A stretch of 64,000 nucleotides of DNA, taken from the NCBI GenBank assembly GCA_025330725.1, contig JAIWND010000039.1:164924-228923 (forward strand), given 5' to 3'. This stretch comes from Chlamydoabsidia padenii. Lineage: Eukaryota; Mucoromycota; Mucoromycetes; Mucorales; Cunninghamellaceae. Positions 32,583 through 45,646 of the stretch are shown piece by piece. The notes beneath the pieces are model-generated. The model was not told the origin of the DNA. It saw only the letters and a program-made list of their open reading frames with translations, and searched no databases. Both the position numbers and the translations under genes were made by a program. How positions within the stretch are numbered: position 1 is the first letter of the stretch; every line of letters begins with the position of its first letter.

Positions 32583-34348
32583 CTATTGGGGAGCACCAGT
32601 ACCTTGGAAATCGGCAATAAGAGACCTTACAGCAGAGATGGTACCAAAGATCAAACCTAAATCATATAAAGAAGTGATTAGAATCTGATATCGTTTGTTA
32701 ATTGTTGTTGGACTTACCGACGATCCCAAGGATGATGATCAAAGCAGACATGGCCAATTCATACAAAGGTTTGTTCCTGATACCCGTCAATTTGAGATAA
32801 AACGCCACCGGGAAGATCAACACCAACCCACAATTAGAAAAGGCACCCAGTAAACTGAGAAAGTCACCAAAGAAAGGCACTTCAATAGCCACAGCAGCCA
32901 CAATCACAATCATCACAATACGAAGACTCATACGCAATCCAGTTTCAACCCATCGAGAATGATGGAACGACGAGATATTAAACATCTTTTCCAGATCCAA
33001 AGATAAGGCAGTCAATAGGATGGGACAAGCAAGAATGACATGAAGAGTGATGATGATTTGGGCAGCAATCTTGGACGCGCCTTCGGGAATACTGTCATAA
33101 GCAGGGGAGGCTACTTGATTACCATAGATAGCATAACCAGGTACCGCGATCAAAAGATACATAAAGACACACGTGGTGAGTCCCGCAAATACCACCTTGT
33201 TCCAATCCTGAGGTCGTCGCATTCCCGCTTCCACATGTGCATAGACTGGATTACCACCTATTAAAAGTAATTTTTTAAAAAGTGAGTTAATAGACACCTC
33301 TCTTGTGTGTGTATACTTACCAAAAGAAAACACAATAGAACTGAGAGCAATAGGGAACTGATCCCAAATTACAGAATCAGTATGAATATCAGGATGATTC
33401 TTCTTGTCCTTTACAGATTCCACCAAGACAATGAGGATAGTAATCACTGTAGCCAAAGCACCAAACGCACTAAGTACACCTACTTCCTTCATGGACCGGA
33501 AAAAGACAAAGGGAAGAGCAACAGCAGCACAACAAATAATAGTCCACACAGGTTGAGTCAATTCAGCCGAGGTGCCTTTACAAATCGAATAGAGATTGCC
33601 ACCTGATAACATCATGAAGAGTACCGATACACCCAGCAAGATGACCACAGTGAAGAAGAAGGACACCCAACTACCAATCACACCAAAGGAATCGTTGGCG
33701 ATTTCTTGATACGAAGATAAACGTGTACGACCATTGTGGTAAAGACATTTAATAAGAATGATACCCGTATCTAAATATGAATGGAATGAGTGAGAATGAA
33801 GAGAGAGAGAGGGACTTACAGGTCGAAAAAATCCAAGAGAGGAAAAGAATCAAAAGGCCTGAGTTTAAAAAAAATAAAAAAGTGAGTTCATCGGCCGATT
33901 ACCCATGGGTCCTATCCATATTACCTATCCATCCACCTTGTCGTAGAGCATAACTATATAAATAGATAATGTCAATATGTATTGGTCAAAAATACACATT
34001 TGTTTGTTTCATGCCACTTACGGAAGTGATAATGCACCAGTACCAGCAACTACAGATTGAGAGAAATTCAGTAAAGAGATCAATCAGGCGGAGGATAATT
34101 CTAACTTTACCAACACAGACAACATTAAAGTAGGCTAGAAAACTTGATCCTTGTTTTGATCGATCAATACCATGATCAAAGTTGACCGAAGCTTGATCTT
34201 CAACCACATCTATTGTCATAATAAAAAGAAGGTTCATCATTTCCAGATCCACTATTGCTTAATAAGGGAGGTTACCTTCATCGGCAGCGTAATCCTTGAT
34301 AGAGGCTTCCGGTGATGGTGATTTCTTTTCTTTTGATCCGAATAACAT
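32583..34348 (-). CDS. Amino-acid transporter, AVT/SLC32 type (AAAP family)
   Basis: Multi-pass vacuolar or vesicular amino-acid/proton transporter of the amino acid/auxin permease family. About ten short exons give roughly 430 aa. After a hydrophilic N-terminus (MLFGSKEKKSPSPEASIKD), the family start is rebuilt across small exons: SSFLAYFNVVCVVAGTGALS and LPYALRQGGWIGLLILF. Further matches are YTGIILIKCLY, the helices around VILLGVSVLFMMLSG and SAFGALATVITILIV, FSFGGNPVYAHVEAGM and VPGYAIYGNQV. Around ten hydrophobic helices are visible. The substrate cannot be read from sequence. Confidence 0.87.
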
Positions 34349-34619
34349 TGCTTTTTATTTTATAAGCAGATAGATTATAAACGAAATGATTTAATTATGT
34401 AAAAGAAAAGAGAAAAAGAGTTTTTTAACATTGACTTTTAAAATGACAGAAAAAGTCTGGTACAGCTGAATTTAAATTATGGTTCGACTTTATTAGCGGC
34501 GATTGAATATCCCGGTGGCTTTTCTAACTAAACCCGTTGGAGCGAGCCATCCCCCACTTTTGATTTTTTTTTTTTTTTTCTTCCCTTGTTATTCAGTTAC
34601 AGCCTCACCTACATACATT

Positions 34620-35273
34620 ATGCTCCGTTGTCACCGATTAATTCGCTCTAATGGTAAAGATTCCCCCAACGTTTTCCCCCAAAGTTGACCAGTACCCTTT
34701 TTATTATTATTCTATAGTGCGATGGATGAGCACCTTCAACGCCAAAGAAGCAGCTGCGTCCAAATTACACATTGACTTTGTCACCCCCGGCATTCTGCAA
34801 CAAGCCTTGACCCATCGATCCTATTTACAAGGCACCGTACCTACCAACGACCGCCTACAACGCCTCGGTAATCAAGTTATTCGTTTGACTGTGTGTGAAT
34901 CAGGTGTAAAGTCTCTCGGCAACCAAGCACAAAAGAACGAATTACGCACCTACCTTCACAAACATACCGACACGGCATTTTTAGCGAACCAATTTGATAC
35001 TCTTGGATTAAACGACGGATTACGTTTCACAGTGGTAAGTAAAAGTGAGGTTGATGAGATGTTGATGACTGACAGGTGGTTTTATATAGCGCTCTGACGG
35101 GACACCATCACTGATCAAGGCCAAGGCATTCGAATCTATTGTGGGTGCCATCTGTCACGACAAGGTAACCAAATTAGTCAAATGATACCATATAAATTCC
35201 CATTTAACCGCTTGTCTTTATTTAGGGAACCAAGGCTGCTCAAGAATTTGTATCTTCCCATTTACTTAAATAG
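34620..35273 (+). CDS. Mitoribosomal large-subunit protein mL57-like (RNase III fold)
   Basis: Short protein with a single degenerate RNase III domain. Four exons give about 185 aa; the first encodes MLRCHRLIRSN, a mitochondrial-type N-terminus. Visible family blocks are GILQQALTHRSYLQGT, then DRLQRLGNQVIRL in place of the catalytic ERLEFLGDAVL motif, so the metal-binding Asp/Glu pattern is lost, and KAKAFESIVGAICHD. There is no double-stranded-RNA-binding domain. Inactive RNase III folds of this size are mL57 (yeast Mrpl15), while mL44 is longer. A non-ribosomal RNase III remnant is less likely. Confidence 0.7.
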
Positions 35274-35759
35274 ACTCTCTCCTTCTCTCTCTCACTCTCT
35301 TACCCTAGTTTAGATCATATGCTATTTAATAAAACTGTCTTTTTTTTTTAACCCCTCCCCCTATGAAATGATAGATAATCAATGTAGTATTCAACTATTA
35401 TGCATCAATGTGGAGTGGACTCTCGTTCGTCGGGGTTTTTGTTTCAGTAACGCCGAACACCAAAACACACACATACTATGGATGACCCCTACAAGAATTA
35501 TTTAGTTAAGCTTTTTTTTTTGCCCCCCCCCTCCTTTGTTTATCCAATAACCTGTTGATCATTTATCATTCATTATTACTTGATAATCAATTGTATCACC
35601 GTCTAGTCCAAATAAAAATAAAAGGGTGATATATGCTTTTTTTATTATTCAAATGCTTTATATAGTATAATGGAATAAAGAAGTGAAGGGGAAGGGGGAG
35701 GAGGTATTAATAAAGTATACTACTGGGATTGATTGATTGGGGGTAAAAGGGGATTATCA
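35274..35759. other. Convergent intergenic region
   Basis: Three-prime flanks of two convergent genes, with AATAAAA near 35326 for the mL57-like gene and reversed poly(A)-type words near 35660-35715 for the Q-rich gene. No gene is seen. Confidence 0.45.
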
Positions 35760-37093
35760 CTATTTATTCATACCCATAGGACTACCTGTTCGAGGAGGTT
35801 GAGGAGGATAAGGCACGGTGTTATAAGGGTATCCATACATATTATAAGCGCCCATCATCATTGGCATATACCCTTGTTGTTGCTGCTGTTGTTGAGGCAT
35901 CATCATGATATGAGAAGATCGACCGTGATGTCTACCATTATGTCGATTATTATAATGTTGTTGTTGTTGCTGTTGGAAACTAATATTGTGAGCACCAGGT
36001 TCGGGTAACTTGGCCAATAATCCTTCAATCTTTGCATTAGTAGGATTCAATTTTGGTTTTTGTCGTTTTGCTTCAGCCTTGTCTTGTTCTAATTGAGCCA
36101 TCAGTTCCATTCCCGATAATGCATGTTGTTGTTGTTGTTGATATTGATGTCGTAAATGTGAAGAAGAATGTGATTTCATAGGATGAGGTTGTTGTTGATG
36201 AAATTGTGCCATTTGTGCTTGATGATATTGTTGCATATATTGCCATTGTTGAAGTTGACTACCATCTGTCAAAAACATCCCACTGTTTGTATTATTTCTA
36301 GTATCATGGTATTGTTGTTGTTGAGCAAGTACACAGTCATCATCATCATCATCATTGGGAGGCATTAACGAGTTTGATTCACCTGCAGAATGTCGTTGAC
36401 CAATCATCGTCGTTTTCTTTACTGGATAGTTGCCTAATTGACTGGTAGATTGCACCCCTTGCAGTCTATACAGACTTTTATCCAAAGGCGTCAGTCCAAT
36501 CTTGTTAGCTTGATCATCATCATCGTCTAAAAAATTGGGTTTAGTATCATTTGGTTTTAGTGTATGTGGGAGGTTCTTTTAGTGTCTTACCATCCGAGTC
36601 ATCGAGTTCATCGTCATCCTCGTCTTCATCATCACTTGGTAAGGGAGTCACTTTTTTGTGTGGTTTGCCAGTAGAAGTGGTTGAGGTGGAAGGAGAGGGA
36701 TGCTGACCAGTAGGAAGGTTCATTGTCGTCGTCGTTGCCCCGGCAATAGTCTTCTTGACAGCATAAAACTCATCATCAGAGCCAACATCTTCATCGTCGT
36801 CTTCGTCATCTTCATCATCGCTTGGTACATATTGTCTGTTTCTAGTTTTACGAGACCGCGGAGGTTCTATGTAATGAGGAATAAAAAGAGCATTATTAAA
36901 GAGAGAGAGAGAAGAATTTATTTATTTATTTTTAAAAAAAAAAAAAAAAGAGAGAACCGGGGTTTAAATAAATCCATCCACCCCCCCTTTTTTTCTAAAG
37001 AGTTGAGGACTTACCTTTGGTCAAAGTAATAGAAGGTGTAGAGGAAGTTGGGTTCAAGGACAAGTGTTGAAAAGAAAGGTTTTCTACAGACAT
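35760..37093 (-). CDS. Acidic, glutamine-rich low-complexity protein
   Basis: No known family recognised. Three exons give about 365 aa, starting MSVENLSFQHLSLNPTSSTP at 37093. Exons 1-2 carry several acidic runs (SDDEDDEDDDEDVGSDDE, SDDEDEDDDELDDSD). Exon 3 has many glutamine runs encoded by CAA/CAG repeats, histidine-rich parts and a proline/tyrosine/methionine-rich end (MYGYPYNTVPYPPQPP). One region is not low-complexity, KPKLNPTNAKIEGLLAKLPE, and may be a short conserved interaction motif. Composition resembles fungal RNA-binding or P-body scaffold proteins, but that is only by look. Confidence 0.65.
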
Positions 37094-37657
37094 GATGAAA
37101 ATGATAAAGAGAAGAAAGAAAAAGAAAAAAAAAAAAAAAGAAAGGGGGACCATTTATAAATAAGTATTTTTGACATTTTGCACCCGCACATACTGAGGTT
37201 GAATTGAATGTTGATTTAAAGTGAAAATTACTTGCCTCCCTTTTTTGATAAATGTACAGTTAAAAATAGGTCAAGATCCAATAAGGAAATAAAAGCGGTG
37301 GCGTTGGTGATTTACCCTCTGTGGGTCACTTTACACTCAGGAGATGTATCATGGAGTCCAGAACTTTTATGCTACCAAAATAACCCGACCCTCAAATCAC
37401 CCTTTGGGTTCTTTAATTGTGTTCCTTCCTCGTTTTTTTCCTATTCCTACGTATTGATTGATAATATAGATTATTGATAAAGACATAAAGAAGATGTTTA
37501 TTACAATCAAACATACATACATGTCATTTTGTTATATTTAAAAGAGAGAGAGAGAGAGACTATAATCATAACAAGATATACAAAGAGAGAGATGTTAACA
37601 GGGTAAACTAGTTTTTATCGTATCAATATGAGGGATGTAGGGGTTAAGATGCTATTC
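37094..37657. other. Intergenic region
   Basis: Promoter side of the Q-rich gene and 3' side of the V-ATPase gene. A GA repeat of about 16 bases lies near 37543-37558. No gene is seen. Confidence 0.4.
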
Positions 37658-38564
37658 CTAGTTGCACACGTTTTCACCACCAGAAGCCTTGGTGTTTAAG
37701 ATCAAGGCGACAATAAGACCATAAAGACCCAACACTTCGGCGAAAATCAAAATCAAGATCTATATAAAGAAAAAAAAATCATTTAATATCTATTATGCGG
37801 ATGATGATGATTTTATCTTACCATGCCAACAAACATTCTGGGTTGTTGAGCAGTAGCACGGACACCAGCATCACCAGTAATACCAATAGCAATACCAGCA
37901 GCCAACTGTATATATATATAAGAGAGATTGAGTTAGTACCAAAGAGAGAATGGGTTGAAAAGAGTTACTTACACAAGAGAGCCCAACACTTAAACCAGCA
38001 CCAAATTGAATAAAACCACTGAACAAGGTTTGCTTCATGGCCACTATAATAATAAAAAAAGAGAGTCAGTTCAACATGCCCATTTTTTTTTAAATCATTT
38101 CATTGACTTACAGCCACCAGATAACAACACAGAGACGACGACACCGTAAATACCCAAGATACCAGCCATGACCACTGGCACAATACACTTCAATACAAGG
38201 TCGGGACGAAGGACACCCATGGCAGAAAGACCAACACCTGATTTAGCAGTACCGTAAGCAGCACCAAGACCTATCAGAAGAAAAAAAGATAAAGTCGTTG
38301 TTTTCGTTCGTGTCACAAATCCCCCTGTGACGTTTCCGCATACAAAGGCGAAACAACACAACAACAAGCTTTCCAACCCACGCGTTTTCACCATCCCTGA
38401 TGATAATTGTTACTTACAGCTGAAGACAATGGCAGCGGTGCAACCCATGGAGCCAAAGAAAGGAGCATAGACAGGACTATATGTTTCAGATAGACATCAT
38501 GTTCAAATAGGTTAAAAAGACAAGGTTAACCATGGTAACCCTCAACTTACCAATAATCAGCCAT
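37658..38564 (-). CDS. VMA3: V-type ATPase proteolipid subunit c
   Basis: Rotor-ring proteolipid of the vacuolar proton pump. About five exons give roughly 163 aa with four membrane helices. Exon 1 has only 14 coding bases (MADYW). Signatures are [40 protein letters not shown], the lumenal/second-helix segment [19 protein letters not shown], and the fourth helix [20 protein letters not shown] containing the essential proton-carrying Glu. Residues after this ([12 protein letters not shown]) are ordinary. It was assigned to subunit c over c' or c'' on length and lack of an extra N-terminal helix. Confidence 0.92.
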
Positions 38565-38745
38565 TTTATATAACCTATTATAAAAGACATCATCTTTAGT
38601 TTTCAATACATACAGTAATATGTATGATAATGTACTTACTTTGTAGTGTTGTTTTTGAACTGAAGGGTGAAGGGTAAAAAGTAAAAAGAGTTGGGAAGAA
38701 GAGAGAGAAATGGGCGACCAAGAAAAAACAAAAAAATTAATAGGG

Positions 38746-38764
38746 CAGACGGGATTTGAATTGA
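38746..38764 (+). promoter_or_regulatory. Recurrent motif ACGGGATTTGAAT upstream of VMA3
   Basis: CAGACGGGATTTGAATTGA lies about 180 bases upstream of the VMA3 start codon, reading TTCAAATCCCGT on the gene strand. A repeat of TAC/TAT triplets follows at about 38842-38878. Confidence 0.45.
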
Positions 38765-38950
38765 CTATGGTCAACGTTTCATTTCTACTGGTAACTTGTG
38801 ACAAATACGGAGTGTAACTTTATTCAATGTAAAAAAAAAAATACTACTACTATTATTACTACTACTATTACTACTACAATTACAATATTATGGAGGGGGT
38901 AAAAGGATATTAAACTTAAGAGTAATGACACTATGCTATGGTAAATTCAA

Positions 38951-40014
38951 TCAAAGATTTGGATTTCGATCTACGGAAGACATCTGTTAGTGAGATTCCA
39001 ACCCCGCTAAGCTGAGCGCCCTCATACTTACAAATAAGAAGGCAGTTTTGACTGGATTGCATATTGACAACCGTTGTTTTTGATATACTTGGGTGTTTTC
39101 TTGATCAATGAAATGTAATAACTTGTGAATGGTCTATAAATATAAAGACATGAGATTTCCAAGTTAATATTAATTGCTTTTACCTTGTGATAATGTGAGG
39201 AGAAGAAGAGGGGCCAAATATAAATGGTGAGTATTTCCATCATATTATAAAAAACGCCAGACCAAGATAATCGCTCCGCACTTTCCAACATGGCATTAAT
39301 AGTAGTGATGGTATGTTTAAATTGGTCAGAAGTGATCTATATATCATAAAATAAATCATGTGAGCGAGTCGCCATCATCTTGCATCCTTACCTTTCCTTC
39401 CAGTGATGTTGGCAAGTCCGTACAAAACTTGGTGATGCCGTCCCCTTTAGAGTAATCCCTTTCTATCCGTATGGCTTTGGAAGAAACTTGGCGAGTGAGA
39501 TCGATGGATGTATGGGCCATAGTGTTGTTCAAGGGAAATGATTTGATGGCTGTCGAGGTCATGGCATGCTGTTGACCACTGTTGTTAGTAGAGTCGGTCA
39601 CGTCAATAGAAGAATCCACCTTTAAAAAAAATGCTATAGCAAAACAAGGAATAGAATGAGTATCAATATAAAAATAAAAAAAAGTGGAAGAATGTGCAAA
39701 TGAGGAAAGAGAAAGAGTGGGAAAGGTGGGGTTTTAAAAAGAAGGGGAATTATATTGTCAGCAGCAGGGCCCATAACCCCGCCAGCCAATCAAAATCGAA
39801 GGATGTCCCTCTCCAAGGGTTGGTACAATCCCAACTTACCCTCTTGAAGACGCCCCTCTTGAAGCACATGCTGTAGAATACTACCATCCAATGATAAGGC
39901 GCGATAATGACGGGAAGAAGGCAAGGTACAGGATAATCGATCCCTCGTGGTAGGGGGTGTCATGTAAAGGCATGTATCAGTATATCGTCGTTGGTCCACA
40001 GCTGTTGATGGCAT
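38951..40014 (-). CDS. ERF4: Palmitoyltransferase subunit ERF4 (GOLGA7/GCP16 family)
   Basis: Regulatory partner of the DHHC enzyme Erf2, which palmitoylates Ras at the ER/Golgi. About five exons give ~230 aa. The N-terminal ~135 residues are polar and variable. The ERF4 domain follows: RIERDYSKGDGITKFCTDLP, SLEGKITSDQFKHTITTIN, LESAERLSWSGVFYNMMEIL and HKLLHFIDQENTQVYQKQ, closely following the human GOLGA7 order. The first intron (~215 nt) is long and contains a CCAAT box near 39786. The last short exon (MSSVDRNPNL) is less certain than the rest. Confidence 0.82.
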
Positions 40015-40393
40015 TTAGTATCAATGTGAGGGGAGGAAAGAAAAAGAAGAGAAAAAAAAAAAAAAAGGGCTCGGAGGTAGGGTTCTTTTTATATACTTTG
40101 CAATTATCCCTCGTGTCGCCCGAGATTTATCTGTCTATTTAAACCCTCTGGACTGTATCTAACTAGACAAATGAAAATGATAGGTAATAGACATGTACTA
40201 TCACACTGTAATGTATGTTTTATCAGCAACGCATTGGTTTCTATGCTATGAATCAAAGGGGGGTCAGGGCAGATGGGACAAATTTACATTCCGACTGTCG
40301 AACGGGGATTGAATATATTTTCGGCTTTCTATCCTAAAGGCTGGTCGCTTTCATTTTCTTTTTTGTTTCTTCTTCCTCTAATCCTTGTCAAAG
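40015..40393. other. Divergent promoter region (ERF4 / ubiquitin-L40)
   Basis: Between divergent genes. ACGGGGATTGAATATA near 40303 is a variant of the recurring motif, about 90 bases before the presumed 5' UTR intron of the ubiquitin-L40 gene. No gene is seen. Confidence 0.4.
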
Positions 40394-40578
40394 GTAAGAA
40401 GATGTACATCCATCCATCCATCCATCCATCCTACTGTCTATGTATCCATTGTCTTTCTTTAGCATCATCATTGGAAATATTATTCAGTTGGTTTGTATAA
40501 ATGGATGCAAAAAAAAAAAAGAAGAAAAAGTCAATTGGAACTAATGTACTCTCTCTCTCTCTCTTTCTCTCTCTTTAG
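40394..40578 (+). other. Probable 5' UTR intron of ubiquitin-L40 gene
   Basis: A good donor (CAAAG|GTAAGA) at 40394 and a pyrimidine-rich acceptor CTCTTTAG at 40578 leave a 7-base leader (AATCACG) before the ATG. The intron contains a (CATC)n repeat at 40407-40431. This is inferred from splice-site quality only. Confidence 0.55.
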
Positions 40579-40585
40579 AATCACG

Positions 40586-41111
<526 letters not shown>

Positions 41112-41424
41112 GCGTATCGCATACTGGTTATACTATTTGTTTTGTCTTTTGTCTATGTAGTCGATGGATTTAATAAAATAAACCACTTTCTTTTTTTTAT
41201 AAACGTCTTGCCTCTGTTTTTTTATAATGATGATGGGGGGTGCGGAAACGGAAGTGGCGGGGTTTCGGTACATGTTTTTCATATGCCGATCTGTTCTCAC
41301 TATCAGGTAAACGGATCGTATCACAAAAAAACAAACATGTGTGATGTTTACGTAGTTGTTACAGATGTGTACATGAAACAACTAGAGACAAATTATTCAA
41401 ATCAACAAGTTTTTTTATATTTAT

Positions 41425-41460
<36 letters not shown>

Positions 41461-41547
41461 TAAGCGATGAATACATGTATGGGGGATCAACATTTTTTTA
41501 TTATAAAAGGGGGGTTTTAAAGGGCATCAAGAAGACCATCGTTTGTT

Positions 41548-41581
<34 letters not shown>
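41112..41581. other. Convergent intergenic region with A and T tracts
   Basis: Three-prime flanks of ubiquitin-L40 and Ran. An A run of ~27 bases at 41430-41456 and a T run of ~32 bases at 41551-41583 account for the apparent 209-codon open frame here, which I do not accept as a gene. Confidence 0.5.
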
Positions 41582-42689
<1,108 letters not shown>

Positions 42690-43272
42690 GACTAGAATGA
42701 TGCAAAAAGAGACAGATAGTTAGTTAGTTTTCCGCCTACAGATTTAAAAAATGGCTATTTATAATCCAACATCCATCATGACACGTTGGATACCAAATGG
42801 ATGCCGATGATATTGTTAATGGATGGATGTATTCCTTACCTGTATATGAGAGATGAAGAGTAAAAAAGGGAAAGAGAAGAGAAGGAAAATGAAAAAAAGG
42901 GATTCAATCGACCTAGTGGGCGGACAGTCGCACCGGTTTTATATCCCGCTCTGTGTGGCGGGATTTGAAACTAGATGTAAGGGGGAGGAGGTCTCTTCAT
43001 TATGACGATAGACGCCTCCCCCCCCGTCCATGCGACCTGAGAAAAAAAAGAAACAATCCACATCCCAAGTATTATTTCATACACAAATAAATAAAAAGGA
43101 ATCAACAAGTGAATTTAGTGACCATACTAAAAAGAAGGGTATTTATCTGAATTATCGGTTCATGCAGATCAGACTGATAATAGGAGACTGAACAAGAAGA
43201 TTCAAAGTCAGATTGTGTGATTTTTTATCCTCACCAGGTGATTACACCCCATTCATTTTTCTTTCTTTCTTA

Positions 43273-43304
<32 letters not shown>

Positions 43305-43318
43305 CTTGTCTCTTTACA
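42690..43318. promoter_or_regulatory. Divergent promoter region (Ran / acidic LIR protein) with recurrent motif
   Basis: Contains TATCCCGCTCTG at about 42942 and GTGGCGGGATTTGAAACT at about 42955-42972, roughly 270 bases upstream of the Ran start. A T run of about 28 bases (43276-43304) lies just before the ATG of the next gene. A possible 5' UTR intron of Ran ends near 42700. No gene is seen. Confidence 0.5.
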
Positions 43319-44283
43319 ATGGCATTTGCTCAACAACAAATTCGACCACGACATCGCTCACAACCTTTAATAACTACAGAAGATGGACTGTTATCACCCT
43401 CACCTCCACCCACTCTACGTTCACATGTCCCATCAACCTCTTCAGATTCGGAAACAGATTGGCATGTTATCAGCACTGCCCTACGATCCAACTCTTCCTC
43501 AGACACTTCCTCACTACCACCACCACCTCAAGACTCGTCTGAACCCGAATCCTTCTCTTCCTCTTTCCGACCGTCTGATACTGAATCCTTTTCCGACCTT
43601 GATTTTGCCTTTGATGTCCTTCCTTCTCATGATGGTACGGGGGCTTTTATTGAAGATGAAACGGAAGAGGAAGGAGGGTTAGTGTTACGAAACATGACAG
43701 ACTTTGAACCCAATTCACCAAGTATGCCAAATATTTTATTACCTTATGGTGGTATCCATCGACCTTCTTTTGTTACCAATCGATCATTATACCAACAACC
43801 GACTTTCCAACCTACTGTAAATGATGACATGGTATCATCCGATGCCTCCTACTCAAATCAAGAAGAATACAATAGTGGGACTACTAATTCATCAGCTGAT
43901 GATCAAATTCAATTCACTCGTAAACGACCAATAAATCTCGATAGGTAATAACAATAATAATAATAATAATAATAATAATATGCTAGTGATTCACTTTTAA
44001 TTCTTTTTTTTTTTTTTGAAATAGTATTCCTACTCATCATCCTTCCTTCCCTGGCACAATCACCTCATTTACTATCTTATCGGCAATATGGAGTAATTTA
44101 CGGCGTCTGACAAATCATCTGATAGAAAACGATACTTACACTGCAGATGCATTCACAACCCTTGTTTCTGAAGCCACTCTTGAAGGTTGTCTCCCTTTTG
44201 GATCACATTTGCATATGGAACTGGCTGCGGGTATACGACCTAATTATACTAATCAAGGATATGAAGGTTTACCTGGAATGTAA
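43319..44283 (+). CDS. Acidic serine/proline-rich protein with putative LIR motifs
   Basis: No known family recognised. Two exons (43319-43944, 44025-44283) join in frame to 294 aa. Residues 1-205 are predicted disordered and rich in Ser, Pro, Asp and Glu. Within it DSETDWHVISTAL has the form of a strong Atg8-interacting (LIR) motif: acidic residues then W-x-x-I. SDLDFAFDVLP is a second candidate (F-D-V-L). The C-terminal ~85 residues look folded and hydrophobic (FTILSAIWSNLRRLTNHLIE, then TLVSEATLEGCLPFG) and may be an amphipathic or membrane-binding helix pair. A selective-autophagy receptor role is a guess from motifs alone. Confidence 0.65.
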
Positions 44284-45646
44284 TCAAGGAAAATTCTCTA
44301 GTATATTATATTATATTATATAGTCTCATTTAATAAACAATGGAGGAAGGTGGGGGGGGCTGTAATATGATCTTTATTAGATTCCAACAAAGGGAGGGGG
44401 TTATTGACAAAATAGTACACACCTGAAATTCGGGTAAATAAAAAGTAAAAATAGAATGGGTTGAATAAAAATTGGACGGTGGAAAAATCAAATTGAGGCA
44501 GACCGTAGTGAAGATAATGGCAATTGACAGGAACCGTTAAGGACATATAAGAAATAGTTAGTCTAAATGGAGTACCATACTTTTTTTTTTCTGTCAACTT
44601 ACGCGGTAAACATCAACGCATATTTGATATACGGACTATTGAAGAGGAAGTGGTCTTGCCAAGAGCCCAGATCGTCGTCCAGTCGTCACCATCTTCATGA
44701 AGAGGGCACGCATGTTCGGGAGGCGTTCACATCACATTGCCACACAGTATTACAGCGATTACACACTAATACTGAGTACAGGTAAATTTTTATATCAAAT
44801 TTGATATATATATATATATATATATATGTTATTATCATGTTAAAGCTTTTTTATGATTATGATTAATATTTTTTTTTGGCTACTATGGATGTCATTAAAG
44901 CCAAAGGTAAGCTTAACCCATTGATTAAGATCATTCCTAATGGTGTCACTATCACTATCATAGCACAAAAAATTCTTTAGGTGTGTATCACGTGCCGGGG
45001 TTTAAATCAGACAAGGGGGCCAACGTCGACACAAATCAAATGACATTCTTTCTTTTTTTTTAAAAAAAAAAAAAGGTACAACCCCTACATAAACATCTTG
45101 TTTGGTTAGGGCACAAGATGATTCCATAAAGCAGGGGATTGATTCGAGTGGCTATGACGTTACCTCATACAGTGTGAAAAGAGGCGGGATTTACAATAAA
45201 TCCGCATGAATATCGGGATTTGAAATTAATTGATCGTATGCCTACCACCCACTTTTTGATTGAATCCTTTTTTACAATAGGTTTGTTACGGATAATTACT
45301 TTTATGATAAAAGAAGCAACATTGGATGAATGATGATGATGATTTCCCGTTTGGGTCCTCATGTACTGTATTACATAAAGGAGCACCTATAATCATCATT
45401 TCTTGTTTCAATGGATCCTTGATCCCAGCATTATACGTTTATCCTTTAATTGATCAAGTGATATTCAAATTAAGATAGACTCATATTATAAATGATTTCT
45501 TTACATCTCAAGTAGATCAGTGGGAATAGCATCAGTCAATCAAAGCGATGAGTCGGGGTGTGAACTTTTCAGTTGTGGCTTACTACTTCCTGTCGGCAGG
45601 ACCAATTTTTTTTTTTTCCTTCTTTTTTTTTTTCTCACTTAAAGTA
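44284..45646. other. Gene-poor region with possible gene remnants
   Basis: I found no intact gene. On the minus strand, a reading near 44640-44600 (SWQDHFLFNSPYIKYALMFT) can splice at GTAAGT into a hydrophobic frame (MSLTVPVNCHYLHYGLPQF) down to about 44316, with AATAAAG nearby, but stops lie upstream and no start is visible. Plus-strand readings near 44880 are also fragmentary. A (TA)n repeat is at ~44804-44827. Recurrent-motif copies occur at about 45183 (GGCGGGATTTACAA) and 45212 (TATCGGGATTTGAAAT), and GCCGGGGTTTAAATC near 44993. Confidence 0.4.

Noticed and set aside
35733..36368. Plus-strand Leu/Ile-rich frames opposite the Q-rich gene
   Set aside because: They are complements of CAA/CAG and CAT repeats on the minus strand.
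43217..43318. N-terminal extension of the LIR-bearing protein through a poly-Phe stretch
   Set aside because: The extension is encoded by a T homopolymer; the ATG at 43319 after it is in a better context.
44880..44985. Histone-like phrase (ATMDVIKAKG) resembling the H4 TAMDVV segment
   Set aside because: Only about five residues match, the rest of the reading is unlike any histone, and no upstream exon restores the fold.
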